A stretch of DNA of 64,000 bases from Sclerotiophoma versabilis (Eukaryota; Ascomycota; Dothideomycetes; Pleosporales; Didymellaceae): the NCBI GenBank assembly GCA_012274445.1, contig JAAROD010000094.1, positions 620,001 through 684,000 on the forward strand, read 5' to 3'. The notes beneath the pieces were generated by a model. It did not search any database. It saw nothing but the letters and a program-made list of their open reading frames with translations, and was not told the DNA's origin. The translations under genes were made by a program, and so were the position numbers. Shown in pieces: positions 53,159 to 62,178 of this stretch. How positions within the stretch are numbered: the first letter of the stretch is position 1; each line of letters opens with the position of its first letter.

Positions 53159-53888
53159 TCAAACAAGCTTCTTAGCCAGATTGGCCGCAAAGGTCGCACA
53201 GTTGTACGACTTGTGGTTGTACTTCTTGCCCGAGATCTCAGTCGCCGCTGTAGGTATCACATGTCAGTACTTGAAATGCCTTGTGATGTACTTCAGCTGG
53301 ATGAGGTGCTTACCAATGGTACTAATGCTTTTGAGGGTTTTCCGTCCGTCCTTGACTTGACCCATGTATTCGAATGTTTCATGTCCACCCTTGACCTCTA
53401 CGAGATGTCAGACCAGCACTGGAACACAGGAAGCCGTTACCATCTGTTTACATACCCACATATGCTCCAGCGTACTCGCTCACGGGAGCACCATCGCCAT
53501 TCGGCTTCTTCTGCCAAGTCTTGTCGTCGAACATGAGCCCATACTCGTAGTAGCCCTTGCTGTTACCGACGATGACATCCTTGTGGCGACCGCCCGTATC
53601 CTTCATCAGCTGATTGAGGCCCTCGTGGTTCGCACCGCTGCGGTCGTCGTATGTGGACGGACGAGCGTCTGTACGAATCCACACGTGAAGCTTAGTGGCG
53701 TCTTTGCCGGCGGGTACTGCAGGAAGAGCCCGTTTAGACAGGTAGTCATCTTGTAGAGCATTTTCCAAGCCTCTAACAAAATCACGCGGATGAGAACGAG
53801 CTTCAACGGCCGTATCCGCATTGATTGCCTCTCCCGAGACAAAGGTCAGCAGGCTTGCCAAAAGAAACAGAGGAGTTGAGAACTTCAT
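53159..53888 (-). CDS. Small secreted protein with Kex2-type propeptide and C-terminal YNC motif
   Basis: Three exons (53456-53888, 53314-53397, 53159-53247) joined over 58- and 66-nt introns give 201 residues. The signal peptide is MKFSTPLFLLASLLTFVSG. A propeptide follows, ending at the dibasic site K52-R53 (DDYLSKR|ALPAVPAG), typical of Kex2 processing. The mature ~148 residues include KLHVWIRTDARPSTYDD, VIVGNSKGYYEYGLMFDD and, near the C-terminus, KSYNCATFAANLAKKLV. The mature part has a single Cys, so it is not a disulfide-rich effector. The NCxxF motif near the C-terminus recalls permuted papain-like folds (LRAT, PPPDE), in which this Cys is the nucleophile and a His lies upstream, but that is a hypothesis. 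Role, substrate and secretion are not demonstrated. Confidence 0.83.
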
Positions 53889-54429
53889 TTTCTGAAGGAT
53901 TTTGACTTGTGGTGATGCGGGTTTTATCCTCGAAAAAGAGAGGTGAGAGGGGATCTAAGTAAAGTTTGCTGTGAAGTGACTGCTGATATTGTAGAACAGA
54001 GAACAAAAACGAGAAGTCTGTATCTTTATAGCTATTGCATAGATGACCAAGACTGTTAACTTACACTTCTCTTTGTCGGACAAGTGACAAGTCTCTGGAA
54101 AGCTGAGTCCGAAGGGTGACAACCTTCGGAGTCCGGTGCACAGCAGGATTATTGGAGATGGATGGAAAGCGGAGTTTCACGTTCATACCTCAATCTCCGA
54201 GTCCATGTCCAATTTTAGCAATAAACTGAGTATGGAGCGCTGTTTCCAAATTCCGATCTCCATACGAGGTTTCGGTGCAGTCTTACATGGTCGAATGCCG
54301 TGTGTCACGTGTGGTGGCCCCACTTTTCAAGGCCCCAGCACTGCATCTATGCAGTACTTACAGCGGTCATCTCACTAGAATATTCCCAGATCATAACGTT
54401 CTCTGCGTCAGAACATCAATAACAGAGCA
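53889..54429. promoter_or_regulatory. Divergent intergenic region
   Basis: Promoters of the small secreted protein (minus) and the following hypothetical gene (plus) must lie here. No other gene is visible. A near-direct repeat of GTCCGAAGGGTGACAACC and CTTCGGAGTCCG around 54107-54137 forms a possible short hairpin. Confidence 0.4.
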
Positions 54430-55686
54430 ATGGAGATTGAACCAGGCTGTATCACCAGCTCCACCACCTTTGCACAACATGCAGTCACCAGCGAACGCTG
54501 TCAGCATTCCAAAGAGCGAGTCCAACAATACATAGACCGGGGCCTCATGAGAAAAGGTGAGTCAGGAAATGATTTGGCTCTGTCGCTTGATCTGATTATG
54601 TCCAGATATTGTTTACCAGAGATACACCGAGGAGCTTTCCGAAAAACTCACCAGCGCCAGACGGTATGAACAGCCTGCTGTGATTGAGGCGATCAAGCAA
54701 TCATTTCAAAGACTGCGCGACTCAGAATCCGGATGTAATTCTTCAATACTTACCTTCATGTGTCTCTCCACGTTGAAAGCTGACACAGAATCCAGATCTT
54801 TCCGAAGTGACGTTCAAGCGCAAGATTGAAGAGAGACTCTCTGGAGTAGCACTCAATGGGCTGCCAAATTCGTCCGCATTGCTATTTGAAATCTGCAGTT
54901 GGCATGCCTTCTTTCCTTTCCCAAAACCCTACAATGGATCTGGACAGCTCCAAATTGACGAAGATGGGTTTGTACGTGCGGTTTGTCTGCTGACGCTATG
55001 TTCTGCCCGACGATACGGTCTCCAGTCTCAGGCCTCCACTCACGGATACTATTCTGGAATTCTGGGTCCGTATCGTGGTTGGTACATTGCAACTCGGGGG
55101 AGAGACGGCAGCGACTTCCGCAGACGGCTGTTCCGCAGCCTCGCTGTCCCTGACACAACAGACACCGAACGTAGCACAACGAAGATATCGGTTCCCAGAT
55201 TCATGTGGTATGAAGCAAACAAAGAAGAACCCGAGTCTGAAGAAGAACCTGGCCAGCAGTTCATTGTCGCAGAAGACGAGAGCGAAACTTCGATAGATGT
55301 TGTGGACATCCTTTCAGAATGTCCTCCAGAGGCTGATCGACGAGTGGCTAATCCATTCCGCGAGAGCTATCGCGAAGTCTTACCTTTTCTGCCACAACAG
55401 ACGGATGAACTATCTATGCTTTACGTTCCTACAACGAAGGTTCTGGCTCTGGCAAAGTTAACTCAGGAAGTGCAGCACAAAGGCAGAAGCGATATGATCC
55501 ACACAATGGGAGGGCTGGATAGTGCTGGAAAAGTCAGCTGGGATCAATTTGACTCTGCATTTGCGGAACATTCAGTAAGTAACCTAGGATCGAAGTCCGA
55601 GAACTTTCTAGCTTGCTTACACGCGAAACCAGGAACTCATAGCTGAGAGTCTTTCAGCAATCTTCGAAACCTTTGCAACCACTTAA
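54430..55686 (+). CDS. Hypothetical protein, four exons
   Basis: Exons 54430-54556, 54606-54734, 54796-55574 and 55633-55686 give 362 residues. The introns are 49, 61 and 58 nt. The second uses the acceptor at 54795 (GCTGACACAGAATCCAG); the earlier AG would create a stop. The N-terminal ~90 residues are helical (RVQQYIDRGL, YTEELSEKL). The middle has a hydrophobic block SALLFEICSWHAFFPFPKPY followed by an EF-hand-like stretch, GSGQLQIDEDGFVRAVCLL. The C-terminal part has a second such stretch (DSAGKVSWDQFDSAF). A paired, degenerate EF-hand arrangement is therefore possible, but key Asp ligands are not all present. I do not recognise the family. Confidence 0.72.
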
Positions 55687-55968
55687 TATAAAACGGCATC
55701 TCACCATCGCATATGTACCTGTGTAATAGCAAACCACGCGAAAGCGTTGGCAGCAGCGACGGCGAAGACAAGGTCAGCAACAGCGAAGCCAGCAATCATG
55801 ATAAGAAGGAAGTGTGAACAAATGGGCACATAGTGGAGCAGCGATGTGCTCATTAGAACGAGTGTCAGACCAGTTTGAGAATCAAATGTATGCTCATCAG
55901 ATTAAGGTTCAATCCGCAATGATCATATCCTCCAAACGCTAAACATTCAGACCAGTCTCGTCGGTCAC

Positions 55969-56514
55969 TCAACCCAGCATCGAAGCAGCCTTGTAGAATT
56001 GGCGGAATGTCAGTCCGGCACCAATGGCCCAGAAGGTGCTGCGGATGAAGCTCTTGCCGTGATCGGCAATGTTGATGTACGAGATGACATATGCGGCACT
56101 ACATCGCCATCAGCAATCTGCGCACCTTCCACGAATAAAAAGAACTCACCGAACAGCCATGAAAGCTCCAATGAAAGTCGTCAGCCCAGTAACATCATCG
56201 CTCAAGACCGCATTGCCCTGCCCCCTCGCCGTGACCCTCTCAGCAATGATGCTCGCCAGCACTGCCGCGGCATACAGCGGTAGTTGCTCGAGGTTGTTGC
56301 TCTGTGCGTTCTCGGCGCGCTGGTACTTTTGAAAGACGGCGTCAGGGACCTTGCCTTGAACTGCAGAGGGGGAGAGCGAGGCCTTGGGGTTTGCGTTGTT
56401 GACCTTGTACCCGTTGGATTGCAGGATTGACTGAGCGTACACATGTGGGACGAGGGAGAAGACGTAGTATGCAGGGATGGAGAGGAGAGGGTAATTAAGA
56501 GACGAGGATGCCAT
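55969..56514 (-). CDS. MAPEG-family membrane protein
   Basis: Two exons (56150-56514 and 55969-56098) over a 51-nt intron give 164 residues, the usual MAPEG length. MAPEG proteins are small four-helix membrane enzymes of the eicosanoid/glutathione transferase group; fungal members probably act in glutathione-dependent detoxification. Visible features are an N-terminal helix (LLSIPAYYVFSLVPHVYA), the conserved loop FQKYQRAENAQSNNLEQLPL that matches the MAPEG motif (RAxxAQxNxxExxP), then helices YAAAVLASIIAE, TTFIGAFMAVRAAYVISYI and FWAIGAGLTFRQFY. The start is ATG 56514. Confidence 0.88.
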
Positions 56515-56991
56515 TTTGTTGGTGGTGTGGTGGCTTGTGGGAATGAGAGTGGCTTGGTGGTGGGTTGGTGATTGAGATTCGATGGAGATGGGTACAAGGA
56601 GGCTGAGTGTTACTGAGGTCTCGCGCGTAATGCCGCGTTACCGTCGAGGCGATATGTATTGCAAATTGTTGTAATGCTCACGATGACGTACCAGCATATG
56701 TTATACCTGGCAATAAAGCTCTAAGTGGTGTGGCGAGTCAGTTTGTCAGCCCTACGAGACACCGAGACCCCGACGCGTCACAACGTCTCCTCAACACCAA
56801 CATTTGCAGTCGCAAAGAATCAAGATGGCGCGATTCAAAGAAGTAACTTAGCTACGTGACGATATCGCCTAGTTTGATACGAGAAATGCGAGGGTGGCCC
56901 CAACGGCTGACGTGCGGGGTAAATATCGAGCCCGCTGTGACTACAAAGACTTCAGGACCTTAAAGCACTGTAATACTGTGGAAATTACCAA
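56515..56991. promoter_or_regulatory. Divergent promoter region between MAPEG and GFA-domain genes
   Basis: Both flanking genes read outwards, so their promoters share these 477 bp. No gene is visible. Confidence 0.45.
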
Positions 56992-58026
56992 ATGTTGTAC
57001 TTCGAAGAAGTCAGCACCGCGACACGAACCTTCCATGGGACATGTCACTGTCGGACATCGACTTTCTCCTTCACGGTACCCACGTCTAGCCTTCCAATAC
57101 CAGTCCACTTCTGTCACTGTGGCATCTGTCGTCGTTCGACCGGCGCGCTTTGTACCGCAGGCGCCATCGTTCCGGAGCTCAAAGTCGATCTATCGAGTTT
57201 GACAGGATATAAAAGCTCGCAACATCTGATACGTTGGTTCTGCTCGACCTGCGGAGCTCATCTTCTGGGCACAATCCAGCTCGATGACGCGACGAAGTGG
57301 TTTGTCTCGGCGCCCTCGGTCGATGCAGAAGAGGGAGTGTGGGACTTTGCTGGCCACGTGTTCGTCGGGAGTACTGGAGACGGAGGACTCGCCACACTGA
57401 TGCAGAAGATCGGTGAGAAAGAGCTAGGCTTGTGGGATACATGGTCTGGCAAGAGCGCTCCTTGGCATCCATCAGATCGCGCTCCAGATACTAAGTCTGT
57501 CAAAACTCAGAAACAAGACCGATTACACGCCCACTGTCACTGCGGCGGTATCGATTTTCACATTTCACGACCAACTGGCAACGAAACCTTTACCGAGATC
57601 GATGAGAACAATATCCGCAAACACAAAGATAAGTGGCTCGCGATTCACGATGTGTGCACCTCATGCCGCCTCACAGTTTCGACCTGGGTCATATCCTGGT
57701 TTTTTCCATCACGCAATCACATCACACTGACTGATGGCTCACAATACCCTGCAGACGGCATCTTCGGTACCGCGAAAGCATATAAGAGCTCACCAGGCGT
57801 TTATAGAACATTTTGCGGAAAGTGTGGGGCTGCAGTGAGCTTCGTCTCTGATGAGAGGCTGCATGTGGTGGACATTCCGGCGGGATTGCTTGATACTGAC
57901 AATGTGAGGGCTGAGGATTGGCTGGAGTGGAGGACTTATAAGCTGGCTTGGGAAGATGATGCGATTTGGATAAGCGCAAGAGATGCGCTGAAGAAAGGGA
58001 TGCAGGCAAAAGGGCAGAGACAGTGA
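56992..58026 (+). CDS. Tandem CENP-V/GFA domain protein
   Basis: The single-exon frame of 344 residues contains two copies of the CENP-V/GFA zinc-binding fold, related to glutathione-dependent formaldehyde-activating enzyme. Domain 1 (about residues 14-130) has GTCHC (C18, C20), CHCGICRRSTG (C41, C43, C46) and FCSTCGAHL. Domain 2 (about 178-320) has HCHCGG, CTSCR and FCGKCGAAV. In domain 2 the CHCxxC ligand cluster is reduced to DVCTSC, so one Cys is missing. Catalysis of the formaldehyde-glutathione reaction is uncertain for this family; many fungal members are uncharacterised. There is no signal peptide. The divergent MAPEG neighbour is also linked to glutathione chemistry, which may be coincidence. 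Confidence 0.87.
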   Translation: MLYFEEVSTATRTFHGTCHCRTSTFSFTVPTSSLPIPVHFCHCGICRRSTGALCTAGAIVPELKVDLSSLTGYKSSQHLIRWFCSTCGAHLLGTIQLDDATKWFVSAPSVDAEEGVWDFAGHVFVGSTGDGGLATLMQKIGEKELGLWDTWSGKSAPWHPSDRAPDTKSVKTQKQDRLHAHCHCGGIDFHISRPTGNETFTEIDENNIRKHKDKWLAIHDVCTSCRLTVSTWVISWFFPSRNHITLTDGSQYPADGIFGTAKAYKSSPGVYRTFCGKCGAAVSFVSDERLHVVDIPAGLLDTDNVRAEDWLEWRTYKLAWEDDAIWISARDALKKGMQAKGQRQ

Positions 58027-58437
58027 CCATGTTGGTTTATGGTGCAGTGCATCTCGGTACGCTGCTTGTTCTCGGAGATTGTTCAACTTGGTCAGTGTCA
58101 ACAGCAAATGAGCTTCTACCTTCGCACCGACGTCCATCCACCACTCGCGAAGTCACGGAAACAAACACCGCTGGAAAAACGGATGATGCGGCTAGGCACC
58201 GGAAATGACCTTGTTCTGGATCTTCTTTGCGAGTTTTGATGTTAATTGTAGCGTGTTTCAGCGTGCCGCAACGCGCATTCGGGGAAATGATTCACATCTC
58301 GCTTACTAGCCACCCCTGTCACTACTGATCTGATCCACGCGTGCCAGACGTTATCAAGGCTTTGTTTCCCAGGAAATTCTTCTTGTCCAACATATACACA
58401 TTCGTTTCACACGCTCGTTAACTTTATATTTCGCGAC
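58027..58437. promoter_or_regulatory. Promoter region of the GH12 gene
   Basis: This spans the 3' UTR of the GFA-domain gene and the promoter of the GH12 gene. No gene is visible. A TTTATATTT element lies about 15 bp before the GH12 ATG, too close for a normal TATA box. Confidence 0.4.
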
Positions 58438-59303
58438 ATGTTCACAAAGACCATTCTTTCGCTGGCGCTGGTCGCCCCCATCCTTGCGCTGCCAGCGCCG
58501 CAGCCAATGGTCATCTCGGATACTACTAGGCAGAAGGCGACTTCGCTCTGTGGGGTTTCTGACAGTGTTGTCTTGACTGACACACCCTGGATTGTCTTCA
58601 ACATGATGTACAACCAGGCTTTGACTGTTGGCAAGCAGTGCACAAATTACGATCATGTTGCTACTGGATCAAATGGAAATAAGCAGATCACTTGGAGCGC
58701 TGTCTCCAACATTGACTATGTCAGGTCGACGTAAGAACAACTCTTCACATGGTCAAGCTTATCTGGAGACTGATATGACACAGCGACAACGTTCCCAAGG
58801 GCTACTCCTTTATCGGCCTCACCCAAAACCTAGAGACCAAGCTTTCTGCTATCAAGTCCATCCCTGCAACGTACGACTGGACTCGCACCAATACCACCGC
58901 CTACAAGGGCAACGTCTGCTTCGACTTCATGACTTCCGACACCAAGGGCGACTCGACTTCCTCCAACGCCCAAGAGCTGATGCTATGGCTCGAATACACT
59001 GGCGGCCAGGTGCCCATCGGCTGGCCTGCCGGCCCTAAGGCTACTATCGACAACCTTTACGGCACTAGCTGGAAGCTGTACCAGGGCAAGAATGATGACA
59101 CAGGTATCACTGTGAGCAGCTTGTTGCCTGACAAGCAGTTCACCGGTACTTTCGACGGCGATATTAAGGACTGGTTGGAAGCGCTTGTTAAAGTTGGCGT
59201 GTTCACTGACAACACCTACGTCAACGTTGGCAACGCTGGAACTGAGCCATTTTACGGCAAGGCTGTCCTGAATGCCACCTTGGGTCTACAGATCAACTTA
59301 TAG
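58438..59303 (+). CDS. Secreted GH12-like endoglucanase/xyloglucanase
   Basis: Two exons (58438-58730 and 58784-59303) over a 53-nt intron give 270 residues. A signal peptide (MFTKTILSLALVAPILALPA) is present. GH12 enzymes cut beta-1,4-glucans such as cellulose or xyloglucan in a jelly-roll fold. Supporting motifs are GKQCTNYD (family: G-x-QCT), VCFDFMTSD, AQELMLWLEYTGG with the likely nucleophile E162, and AGTEPFYGKAVLNATLGL with the likely acid/base E252. The E162-E252 spacing of 90 is close to the 84 of Trichoderma Cel12A (E116, E200). Several Trp that line the cleft in classical members are absent, so it is a divergent member and its substrate is open. Confidence 0.83.
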
Positions 59304-60754
59304 ATGTGTACCATGTCTCAGGGCAGTTGATTCAAGCGACACGTCACAATGATCAATAAAACTTCGAGTTCAATTTTCCAGTGCCTAGCAGCAACCACTT
59401 TTTCTTTCACAATACGTGACATGATAATCGATTTGCTCACTGAAATCGCCTTGGATGTTAATTATATTGTCTCTTGCCTTTTTCACTCCACCAGCACCGA
59501 TCATGTGCGCGTCAACACTGAGTTTTAGTGCGGCAACCTTCTCGCCAGCCACTCTGCTCTTGACGACAGTTTCCGCTTGGCTATATGGCTGATTGATGCA
59601 TAACGCGTTCACATATTCTGCTTGCGACAATGCGACAAATATGGAAATGTCTTTCCAGAGCTGACACCACTTATGGAGCCGCTAGTTTAGCATTCAACAA
59701 ACGGCCCGACCCATCTTACGCTTCAAGCTGACTCAACATCCCGGTGCACTCAATTGAGCTGCCTAGAGAGTTTCGTTGAACCTCATATAATTTAGCTCGT
59801 CTTTGGAGATGCCCGCAATCCCTCCGCGCAAAGGATAACGTTTTCAGACAGTAGCGGAATGATGCATCTAGATATCAATTTGCACTAATTCAGCCAAAAA
59901 TGGATGTAAATGTGCAAATAGCACCATCATATGATATATCAATGTGATACAAGCATGTTTGTGAGATCTGTCACACGGAAAGAGAACAGGTGCATGGGGA
60001 ATACGTAGCAGTGGGGACCACACCAGTCGTGGAGACGTTTGAACAGACCTGCGATGATCAGGAGATCCTTTTCTTCAATCCGTCGAGATCCTGCTGAGGG
60101 TAGCTGGATGCTTTCCAGTGCCGTGGTGTGGTCGCACGACACTTTGTGGAAATCGCGAAATGCTTCTGACGTGGAGGCTGTTCTTAATTGCAAATCGTTC
60201 CTATTGTATGAGTCAGACGACATGCAAAATTTGTGTTTGGGTGCAGCCCGGGGTCGGATGGTTGCATTCATTGCAGCCGATGGTTGCGCTGCGTGTCACC
60301 TTGTCAGCCCATGAAGCACACAGCAGGACGGTAGAATCTCTGCGATTCGCCCTTAACCCTTGTACAGACTGTGCAGTAAAAATGATGGGGATCCACAGCA
60401 AGGTAAATGCGGCCATCACGCTCACCGCATGTTAGTGATCGATGTTGGTTCAAGTCTTGAGGCACGACAGAACACGTCTCGCTCGAAATGCGTAATCGCG
60501 CCAACCGCCACAGAAGCTGATTTTTCGCCTACTCATCCAATAAAACCCTCCATTTGGGACTTATGTCGCGAGATGTGAATTGCAAAGCACCGTAATATCA
60601 ACGGAGCTGTCAAGTATGGAAACATTACTATCCATCAAAAGCATTACCTCTATTACGTATATAAACATCATCAACCGTCGTATCTATGTACAGAAGTAGA
60701 AGGTCTATTCCCAGCCATCAAGGACAAGCCACAATTTCGTCAGATATCTCAGCA
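59304..60754. other. 1.45-kb intergenic region
   Basis: This lies between the 3' ends of GH12 (plus) and tyrosinase (minus). Frames are under 110 codons and unconvincing. Nothing else is recognised. Confidence 0.55.
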
Positions 60755-62178
60755 TCAAGCGTAGATGTAACAGAAGGGGCCGGCAAGGGTGTTCATGGCG
60801 TCGCCCTGAGTGATGTTGGGGAACTGTGCCTCAAACATGGATCCCAGAGACATGGTATCTTCCAGAGTACCGTTACGGCTGGGAGGTAGGTTCAGGAAAG
60901 TAATGGTGTCAGCAATAGCGTTCTGACGGTTCTTAATATCCTGGTTCTGCCAGATCCACCAGACACGATCGATCTGGGTGTGATGGACTGAACGACTGTC
61001 AGCGATATTTACGCAAAACAGGTAATAAAAGAAGACTCACAGTAGAAGAACGGGTCGGAGGGTGAGTTGAAGAAGTCAGTACCGGCATCACCACCAATGG
61101 TGTAGTGTCCTGCTGAGTGGACACCAATATAATTGTTGGGGAAGTCACCCTGGACCAAACTGTGTTGTGTTAGCTATCTCCAAAGGACCCCTAGAAGCAA
61201 GTACATACTTCTGGAAAGCGCGGATATCCTTGCTATTCTTGATGAGGTCGGAGATGATCTTGTCAGAGGCACCCATGGACGCGTCCTTGGTCAAGTCACG
61301 GCTAAGGCAGCGAGGGTTGTAGCCAAGACCATCCGCAGAGGGGTTCTTCTTAATGTTAGGCCACTTGGTATCAATGGGTCCGAGGTTCATGGTCCAGCTT
61401 GTGGCAATATTAGTTGACCTGATACATTGGCGATATGGATGATCGACTTACTTTGCCATGGGCCCACTCTTGATACAACCTCCACCCTGGCCTGGCCGGA
61501 GCTTGATGTAGCATGATGAGATCTGTCCAACACAGGTGTAGTTCCTTCCGGCGATGTACTCTCCATCTCCTCCAATGCTGGTGTCACTACCATCAAGGAG
61601 GGGGGACTTCGACGGATCCTCAGCCCACCAAGCCCAGTTGTAGTAAGGGAGGTAGCCCTTATAGCCGCACTCGTTGCGCAAGAGCTGTTCATAGGCCCAG
61701 ATGTAGTAGCGATGCCAAGCCAGAAAGTTGGCCTAGAATCGGTCAGTAAGCCACAACACATGTACAACGGGAGCTTGACGCTTACAGTTCCGTGAACCCA
61801 AAATGTCTGTATTACGTGTGTGACAACGAAGTCGTCAAATCGGCTCTTGGCTCCGGCAGAAACTGCGGAGGGCGTCAAAGCAGGTTTTCTGTGAATACAT
61901 TTGACAGCGTCAATGTAGTTCAACTTCTCGTTTCTGGACAAGGTTGACCTAGGTATCGTTAGACCTGCATTGTGTACTGCCTATGCGAGACTTTACCATT
62001 CCCGACGCACCGCTACGTTCTTCAGGGTACAGGTGTCCGGGCTAGGATAGCCGTTTAGAGCTGCATTGAGACCAATGTTGAAGACAGCATTGGCTGCCAG
62101 CGTTTCTTGCTCGCCAAATTTGAATGTTGCGCTAGCGCCACCAATGAGAGCTGCTGCTACGATACTGGAGAAATGCAT
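60755..62178 (-). CDS. Secreted tyrosinase / catechol oxidase-type copper enzyme
   Basis: Six exons (61997-62178, 61786-61948, 61452-61732, 61209-61397, 61041-61159, 60755-60987) with 48-54-nt introns give 388 residues. It oxidises phenols to quinones with a type-3 copper pair. The signal peptide is MHFSSIVAAALIGGASA. CuA histidines are H105, H113 and H122 (THV, WVHG, AWHRYY), with H-x7-H-x8-H spacing. CuB histidines are H286, H290 and H313 (GVHSAGH and FHHTQIDRVWW). The tyrosinase signature DPFFYFHH..DRVWW is complete. The length fits the short secreted fungal tyrosinase class that lacks the C-terminal latency domain. Likely roles are phenolic detoxification, pigment formation or plant interaction (inference). 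Confidence 0.93.

Noticed and set aside
55860..55930. GGTTCAATCC resembling a tRNA B box at about 55906-55915
   Set aside because: The flanking bases do not form a T-arm stem and no A box or acceptor stem can be fitted upstream.
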